Positions 59,226 to 64,000 of a DNA stretch of 64,000 bases are shown piece by piece. The stretch lies in the NCBI RefSeq assembly GCF_023734135.1, contig NZ_AP025730.1:2046001-2110000 (forward strand), given 5' to 3'. A program made the position numbers and the translations under genes. The notes below the pieces were generated by a model that was not told where the DNA came from, searched no databases, and saw only the letters and a program-made list of their open reading frames with translations. The DNA is from Sphaerotilus microaerophilus (GTDB taxonomy: Bacteria; Pseudomonadota; Gammaproteobacteria; Burkholderiales; Burkholderiaceae_C). Within the stretch, counting starts at the first letter, position 1; each line of letters starts with the position of its first letter.

Positions 59226-60269
59226 TCAATCGCCGGTGACGCCGGCCAGCCGGCGCACCTCCGCCTCGGCCTCCGGGGTGAGGTCCTGGATGATCTCGAT
59301 GAAGCTCTTGCTCATCAGCCGCTGGGCGCGGCGGATCAGCAGCGGCGCCGGGTGGCTGGGTTCGTTCGTCTCGATCCAACTGCACACGCGCCCCAAGGCG
59401 TCGATGGCGTCCTGGCGGCTGCCGATGGCACCCGGTTGCGCCGCCGCAGCCCGAGGCAGCCGGGCCTCGGCGGGGCCGGTCGCATTGCCCGCGCCCTGGT
59501 CCTCGGCCGCGCCGGGCTGGGCCCCTGCGGCATCGGTGGCATCGTCGGGCGCGGCCTTGGCCAGCACGCGCAGCAGTTGCACCAGTGGCGCCAGGTCGGG
59601 GCCCTGGGCGCCGCCAGCGCGCTCGTCGATCAGCGCCACGATGGCGCGGGCGGTTTCCCAGCCGCGGCGCAGCGTGTCGCTCAACGCCGGTGCCGCGGCG
59701 ATCGCATCGCGCAGCGCCTCGCGCACGCCGGTCTCGGTGGGCGGGGACTCGCCTTCGGTCGGCGTGGCATGCCCCAGGGCGAGTTCGACGTCGCGCACCC
59801 GCAGCGCCGCGCCACGCCCGCTGGTCAGTGCGGCGGCGCGCAGGTCGGCCATGAACTCGGCGTAGTGCACCAGGGGCGCCAGGGCGTTGAGCCGCTCGGT
59901 GGGGTCGTTGCCGTCGTCGGCGTCGAGCTGCGGGTGCAGGCTGTCCCAGAACCGGTCCAGCAGGCCGTGCACCAGTGCCAGGCCCTGGACCGCACCCGCC
60001 AGCCCGCCGCGGCGCGCGCCGCAGCGTGCCAGCCACACGGCGGGGCGCAGGTCGCGGCTGCGCGCCAGCAGCGCCAGGGCGTGCTGCTGCACCGCGCTCC
60101 AGTCCGGTCCCTCGCCCTCGATCAGCGTGGCACCGTACTCCTGCTCCGCGCGCGCGCGGCCCGCCTCGTTCATCGCGATGAAGGCGCTGTCGTACTCCAG
60201 GTTGGGTCCGCTGGGGGCATCGCCTTCCAGGGGGGACAACAGGGCTTCCAGATCGAAGTCCGACGACAT
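59226..60269 (-). CDS. tssA: T6SS protein TssA (ImpA N-terminal domain)
   Basis: A 347-residue TssA. The ImpA_N domain begins LEALLSPLEGDAPSGPNLEY and continues with WSAVQQHALALLARSRDLRP and a long helical core (GLLDRFWDSLHPQLDADDGN). The C-terminal portion ends with ALGRVCSWIETNEPSHPAPL and a SKSFIEIIQDLTPEAEAEVR helix, which places it in the short-form class. TssA primes baseplate and sheath assembly. It is the first gene of the main operon. A T6SS-type box lies 34 bases upstream. Confidence 0.93.
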   Translation of the reverse strand: MSSDFDLEALLSPLEGDAPSGPNLEYDSAFIAMNEAGRARAEQEYGATLIEGEGPDWSAVQQHALALLARSRDLRPAVWLARCGARRGGLAGAVQGLALVHGLLDRFWDSLHPQLDADDGNDPTERLNALAPLVHYAEFMADLRAAALTSGRGAALRVRDVELALGHATPTEGESPPTETGVREALRDAIAAAPALSDTLRRGWETARAIVALIDERAGGAQGPDLAPLVQLLRVLAKAAPDDATDAAGAQPGAAEDQGAGNATGPAEARLPRAAAAQPGAIGSRQDAIDALGRVCSWIETNEPSHPAPLLIRRAQRLMSKSFIEIIQDLTPEAEAEVRRLAGVTGD

Positions 60270-60302
60270 GAACGGTGGCCTCGCACAGCAGATGATGAAT
60301 CC

Positions 60303-60345
60303 AATGTAGCGAGCGGCCCTGCCGGCGGCAGTAGCCGAAAGTCAC
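60303..60345 (-). promoter_or_regulatory. T6SS-type promoter box upstream of tssA
   Basis: On the - strand: GTGACTTTCG (60345-60336), 27 bases, TACATT (60308-60303), 33 bases before the tssA ATG. No -35 hexamer is evident at the normal distance, so activator dependence is likely. Confidence 0.7.
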
Positions 60346-60396
60346 TGCCGGCGTGGCCCTGGGCAGTTGCCGCGACGGCTCCCTCTTCCTTTGCGG

Positions 60397-60440
60397 GAGA
60401 GGGCTGGGGAGAGGGCTGGGGAGAGGGCTGGGGAGAGGGG
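60397..60440. repeat. Tandem 12-bp repeat upstream of tssA
   Basis: Three exact copies plus a partial fourth of GAGAGGGCTGGG. It lies between the kinase stop and the tssA promoter box. It is purine-rich on the + strand and non-coding. Confidence 0.85.
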
Positions 60441-60472
60441 GTGAGCCGTGACTGCTGACGGTGGCGCGCCGT

Positions 60473-62377
60473 TCAGCGCACGATGCTGCGCAGCACACCG
60501 AACAGCTTGCTGGGCTGCAGCGGCTTGAACAGGACCATGTTGCCGCTGGCCGAGGCGCGCCGGATCTCGGCCGGGCTGGTGTCGCCGGTGACGATCATGG
60601 CCGGTACGCGCCGCCCGCAGGCCTGCCGCACGGCGGCCACGGCGTCGAGGCCGTCCTCGCCGTCGAGCAGGTGCAGGTCCGAGATCACCAGGTCGAGCTG
60701 GCCGTCCAGCACCTGCGCCACCGACCGTGCGGCCGCGATGTCCGCGGCGGCGTGCGCGTCGAACCCCCAGGAGCGCAGCAGCGTGGCCAGGCCGTCGCGG
60801 ATGTCGGCCTCGTCGTCGATCACCAGGATGGTGCCGGCCTGCAGCACCGGGGCCGGGATGGTGTCGGCCGCCGCGGTGGCATCGGCCACGTCGGGGGCGC
60901 TGCCGATCGGGATGCCGACGCGGAACATGGTGCCCCGCCCCGGGCGCGAGGCCACCTCCAGCGTGAGGCCCAGCAGGACCGCCAGGCGCTTGACGATGGC
61001 CAGCCCCATGCCCAGGCCCTGGGCGGCGTCGCGCCCGGCGTGCCCGGCGCGGTAGAACTCATCGAAGATGTGCGGCAGGTCGGCCGCCGAGATGCCGCAG
61101 CCGCTGTCCCACACCTCCACGTGGATGTGGCTGCGCGTCGTGCGCGCCAGCACCACCACGCCCCCCTCGCGGGTGTAGCGCAGCGCGTTCTGGATCAGGT
61201 TGGCCAAGATGCGCTCCAGCAGCTGCGGGTCGCTGGTGACCGTCTTGCCACCCGGGGAGAAGCGCAGCCCGAGGCCATGCTCCTCGGCCAGCCCGGCGAA
61301 GTGCATGTGCAGGCGCCGGAACAGGTCGCGCAGCGGGAAGCGCTGCAGGTTGGGGCAGACGGTGCCGGCGTCCAGGCGCGAGATGTCCAGCAGCGCGGTG
61401 AACGAGCGGTCCAGCGTCTCGACCGAGCGCATCATGCTGTGCGTGAGCGGCTCGTCGGGCGTGCCCTGCAGTCGGCCCTCCAGCGTGGCGACGAACAGGC
61501 CGAGCGCGTGCATCGGCTGGCGCAGGTCGTGGCTGGCCGCGGCCACGAAGCGCAGCTTGTCGTGGTCGGCGCGGATGGCCGCGTCGCGCTCTTCGGTGAG
61601 GTGGCGGACGCGGTCGCCCACCTCGATCAGGCGCTGCCCCATGCGCTGCCAATGCGATCCATGGCGCCACAGCAGGGCGGCCACGGCCAGCGCGGCGATC
61701 AGCAGCAGGGCCGCCATGCCGTGGCCCAGCGGCTGGCCGGTGAGCCACCAGGCCAGCGTCGGGGAGGCCAGCCCGGCGAGGCTCCACCCGGCGGCCCGCG
61801 GCGCCATCGGCAGCGTGGCGGCTGCGGTCACGGCCACGGTCACGTGCAGCAGCGTGGCCACGGCCAGCCGCTCGCTGCCGGCCACCCCGTCCAGCCACGA
61901 GGTGACACCGAGCCAGACCAGGTTGGCGCCCACCAGCGTCTCCAGCGTGCGCTGCCAGCGGCGCCGGTCCTGCCAGCGTGCCGACCAGGCCGGCCGGCGA
62001 TGCCGGTAGGCCCACAGCGCGGCCCACCAGGCGGCCAGCAGGGCAATGCCGATGAGCAGCAGCAGGCCGTCCAGCGCTGCGGCCTCGGTGCGCACGCCAC
62101 CGAAGGGGAAGGTCCAAAGGCCGTTGAGCCCGCCCATCAGCAGGGCGGCCGTGTGCAGCCCCGCCAGCGGCAGCGCCGCGCGAAAGAAGTAGCCCGTCCC
62201 GGCGTCCCTGCTGCGCCGCGCCGCGCTGCGGCGCTCGGGCTGCCGCGCCGCGCCGCGCATGGCGGCCTCGGACGGTTCCGGGACGATCTGCAGCCGCGTC
62301 GTCACGGCCTGCTGGGGTGTCTCGGAGGCAGGCGGGGGGGCGTTAGCAGGGGTTGGCTGCGCTGCCGCGGCGGTCAC
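60473..62377 (-). CDS. Hybrid sensor histidine kinase with C-terminal receiver
   Basis: A 634-residue kinase. The N-terminal region has about six membrane helices (about 70-235) and no large periplasmic domain. The HisKA domain has His283 in FVAAASHDLRQPMHALGLFV. The ATPase domain shows N box LANLIQNALRYTREGG, DSGCGISAADLPHIFDEFYR and GLGMGLAIVKRLA. The C-terminal receiver has Asp567 in DLVISDLHLLDG and the Lys in LFKPLQPSK. The start is GTG at 62377, 7 bases after the response-regulator gene, so the pair is co-transcribed. Neighbouring tssA suggests control of the T6SS (inference). Confidence 0.9.
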   Translation of the reverse strand: MTAAAAQPTPANAPPPASETPQQAVTTRLQIVPEPSEAAMRGAARQPERRSAARRSRDAGTGYFFRAALPLAGLHTAALLMGGLNGLWTFPFGGVRTEAAALDGLLLLIGIALLAAWWAALWAYRHRRPAWSARWQDRRRWQRTLETLVGANLVWLGVTSWLDGVAGSERLAVATLLHVTVAVTAAATLPMAPRAAGWSLAGLASPTLAWWLTGQPLGHGMAALLLIAALAVAALLWRHGSHWQRMGQRLIEVGDRVRHLTEERDAAIRADHDKLRFVAAASHDLRQPMHALGLFVATLEGRLQGTPDEPLTHSMMRSVETLDRSFTALLDISRLDAGTVCPNLQRFPLRDLFRRLHMHFAGLAEEHGLGLRFSPGGKTVTSDPQLLERILANLIQNALRYTREGGVVVLARTTRSHIHVEVWDSGCGISAADLPHIFDEFYRAGHAGRDAAQGLGMGLAIVKRLAVLLGLTLEVASRPGRGTMFRVGIPIGSAPDVADATAAADTIPAPVLQAGTILVIDDEADIRDGLATLLRSWGFDAHAAADIAAARSVAQVLDGQLDLVISDLHLLDGEDGLDAVAAVRQACGRRVPAMIVTGDTSPAEIRRASASGNMVLFKPLQPSKLFGVLRSIVR

Positions 62378-62384
62378 AGGGGAC

Positions 62385-63095
62385 TCAGCGGAACAGGCTG
62401 ATCAGGTGCGAGCGCGAACGCACGTCCAATGCCAGCAGCAGTGAGGACACGTAGTTCTTCACCGTGCCGAGCGACAGCTGGGTGGCGCTGCTGATCTCCT
62501 GGTTGGTGCAGCCCGACAAGACCAGCTCCAGGATCTCCAGGTGCCGCGCACCGAGTTCGGCCACGCGGTCATACATGGCCGATGAGGGGAAGCGTGGGAA
62601 CAGGGCCGAACTGGGCATGCCACCGGGCGCAGGGGCGGGGGTGCCGGCCGGCCGCAGCAGGTTCAGCAGGGCGGTGCGCAGCGATGCCGCGTCGCCCCCC
62701 TTGCCGACATAGGCCACCGCGCCGAGCGCGCGGGCCTGGCGCACGACGAACTCGTCCTGCGTGCCGCTGAAGATCGCCACACGGGCATCAGGCTGGCTCT
62801 GCAGGAACTGACGCAGGCCCTGCAGGCCCTTGCAATCGCTCAGGTTGAGGTCCAGCAGCACGGCGTCAATGCCCTGCTCGCGCTGGTGGACCTGGATCGC
62901 TTCCTGCAGCGTCGAGGCTTCGAGCCACTCGATGTCCAGATCGTCGATGCGGCTGTACATCGACTTGACACCGCAGCGTACCAACTCATGGTCGTCAACG
63001 AGGAGTACGCGTGCTCGGCGCCCGGCGGCCTGGGGCGGCCCGTCGAAGGGCCGTGTCACTCGCGTGACCTCGGGTGCGCTGGCGATCATTTCCAT
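62385..63095 (-). CDS. LuxR/NarL-type response regulator
   Basis: A 236-residue regulator. The receiver covers about 28-148, with the acidic pair in RVLLVDDHELVRCG, Asp82 in AVLLDLNLSDCKG and Lys132 in VAYVGKGGDAAS. The C-terminal HTH is at about 176-236: HLEILELVLSGCTNQEISSA then LSLGTVKNYVSSLLLALDVR. GGAGG lies 9 bases before the ATG at 63095; the frame is open further left but without a ribosome site. It forms a two-component pair with the kinase gene downstream. Confidence 0.9.
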   Translation of the reverse strand: MEMIASAPEVTRVTRPFDGPPQAAGRRARVLLVDDHELVRCGVKSMYSRIDDLDIEWLEASTLQEAIQVHQREQGIDAVLLDLNLSDCKGLQGLRQFLQSQPDARVAIFSGTQDEFVVRQARALGAVAYVGKGGDAASLRTALLNLLRPAGTPAPAPGGMPSSALFPRFPSSAMYDRVAELGARHLEILELVLSGCTNQEISSATQLSLGTVKNYVSSLLLALDVRSRSHLISLFR

Positions 63096-63231
63096 AAGGC
63101 TGTTCCTCCGTGCCTCCCATGGATCGTGGCCCGAAACATCTGGCACCACCCTCCATGGTCTGATTTGAAAACACTGGCAAGACCTGCTATTGACCTGCGT
63201 TGTCTCCTTGCGGCGCAGAGTGTCGTCTTTT

Positions 63232-63245
63232 GTGACTTTAGTCAC
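63232..63245. promoter_or_regulatory. Palindrome between divergent response regulator and mltA-like gene
   Basis: GTGACT-TT-AGTCAC, a perfect 6-base inverted repeat in the 222-base divergent intergenic region. Its left half with spacer, GTGACTTT, equals the first eight bases of the tssA and vgrG promoter boxes, so it may be a full site for the same regulator (inference). Confidence 0.45.
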
Positions 63246-63317
63246 GCTCCGTTGGGCCGTCGACATTACCTTGGTCAGCGGCAGGGATCTGTTGCGCTGC
63301 GTAAGGTCCGCGCTGCC

Positions 63318-64000
63318 ATGACTGAACAGTGTCTAGCCTCGCTTGTACCCCGTTGGTCACCCATAAGGGGGGTGTGCGGCCTGATCGGGGTCACCCTGAT
63401 GCTGGTGGGGACGGCCTGTTCCACGGGGGGAACCGTGTCGCGGCCGGTGTCGCCCGCTGCGGCCAGCCCGGCCGACACGGACCGGATGGCGCCCGCCGGG
63501 ACCGTCGAGGGGGCCCGCGGCGGCGTGTCGCCCGTGCCGCCCGGGGCCGCGGCCAGCGGGCCCACGGAGCCCGATCGAGACCGCGAGGCCTTGCCGGCGG
63601 GCAGCCGCGCGGACCCGGTGCCCGGGGCCGAGTTGCGCACGCGCACGGCCCGGCTGCGGGTGGCCCGCTTCGAGGACCTGCCGGGCTGGTCGGACGACGA
63701 TCCCGCCGCGGGTTGGGACGCCTTCCAGCGCTCCTGCAAGGTACTGGCCCGGCGTGCGCACTGGGCCGCACCCTGCGCCCAGGCGCTGGCACAGCGTGAG
63801 CGCAGCAGCGAGGCACTGCGGGCCTTCTTCGAGCGATCCTTCACGGCGCTGCAGTTGCTGCACCCCGATGCCTCGGCCGAAGGGGCCGTCACCGGCTACT
63901 TCGAGCCCCTGCTGGCCGGCGCGCTTCAGCCGCAGGGGGGCTTCCGCGTGCCGGTCTACGGCGTGCCGCGCGACCTGCTGCTGCTCGACCGGCGTGAGCT
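63318..64000 (+). CDS. mltA: Membrane-bound lytic murein transglycosylase A (MltA-like), 5' part
   Basis: The frame from the ATG at 63318 is open to the window edge (about 227 codons). It encodes a lipoprotein signal (GVCGLIGVTLMLVGTAC, lipid Cys34). A long Ala/Gly/Pro-rich spacer (about 36-110) follows, then the start of an MltA domain: LRVARFEDLPGWSDDDPAAG, FQRSCKVLARR, and the family hallmark VTGYFEPLLAG. The product would cleave peptidoglycan glycan strands from the outer membrane, making 1,6-anhydro ends. It is divergent from the response regulator gene. The active-site Asp region lies beyond the window. Confidence 0.82.
   Translation, partial: MTEQCLASLVPRWSPIRGVCGLIGVTLMLVGTACSTGGTVSRPVSPAAASPADTDRMAPAGTVEGARGGVSPVPPGAAASGPTEPDRDREALPAGSRADPVPGAELRTRTARLRVARFEDLPGWSDDDPAAGWDAFQRSCKVLARRAHWAAPCAQALAQRERSSEALRAFFERSFTALQLLHPDASAEGAVTGYFEPLLAGALQPQGGFRVPVYGVPRDLLLLDRRE

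Noticed and set aside
31958..60345. Idea that the T6SS boxes are PIP/hrp-II boxes or sigma-54 sites
   Set aside because: The second TTCG 16 bases away expected of PIP boxes was absent at the sites checked, and no GG-N10-GC pattern was found. Only the YANNNT-like -10 hexamer resembles HrpX/HrpB promoters.
63096..63266. Start of the LuxR-type regulator at 63266
   Set aside because: The extra 57 residues have no domain and no ribosome site, while GGAGG sits correctly before the ATG at 63095.

Overview
The window is high-GC DNA (clearly above 65% by eye; not computed) that reads as a chromosomal segment of a betaproteobacterium, most likely Burkholderiales close to the Sphaerotilus/Leptothrix/Rubrivivax/Comamonadaceae group. 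The grounds are gene content (monomeric NADP isocitrate dehydrogenase, PrpE, PccAB, single-chain methylmalonyl-CoA mutase with MeaB), intergenic palindromes of the CCCCCTTGAGGGGG type, and the T6SS gene order. No rRNA, tRNA, CRISPR array or complete insertion sequence was seen.

Region 1 (1-8.1 kb, + strand) is an acyl-CoA catabolism cluster. It holds the end of a periplasmic binding protein, LivH- and LivM-type permeases, an acyl-CoA dehydrogenase, a MaoC-type hydratase, ETF-quinone oxidoreductase and an acyl-CoA ligase. An OmpR-like regulator with a degenerate receiver follows (8.1-8.8 kb).

Region 2 (8.9-24.6 kb) is a propionyl-CoA to TCA-cycle module. sucC and sucD lie on the - strand. A GntR/FCD regulator is divergent from methylmalonyl-CoA mutase, GNAT acetyltransferase, meaB, pccB, pccA and a VOC-fold (epimerase-like) gene. 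prpE and monomeric icd follow, each ending in a good hairpin-plus-T terminator. Propionate is activated by PrpE, carboxylated by PccAB, epimerised, rearranged by the mutase and fed through SucCD. A 13-base AT-rich element is shared by the mutase and prpE upstream regions and is a candidate operator.

Region 3 (24.7-60.3 kb, all genes on the - strand, transcribed right to left) is a type VI secretion block: tssA-B-C, two hcp genes, tagJ, tssE-F-G, clpV; then a two-partner-secretion operon (tpsB, a giant tpsA ending in a caspase domain, a TPR-methyltransferase); then vgrG with DUF6484, DUF2169, a catalytically degenerate ketosynthase-like protein, a DUF4150 (PAAR-like) deaminase toxin and its probable immunity gene; then two unknown genes; then a CsgG-like lipoprotein operon with two more caspase-family proteins, a HEAT-repeat protein and unknowns. 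tssJ, tssK, tssL and tssM are not in the window. Five sites of identical architecture, (A/G)TGAC(C/T)TTCG then 27 nt then a -10-like hexamer nAnnnT, lie just upstream of tssA, tpsB, vgrG, the unknown gene starting at 33244 and the csgG-like gene. This suggests the whole block, including the caspase and TPS genes, is one regulon.

Region 4 (60.5-64 kb) holds a LuxR-type response regulator and hybrid histidine kinase operon on the - strand, next to the T6SS block and possibly controlling it, divergent from the 5' part of an mltA-like lytic transglycosylase gene that runs off the window.
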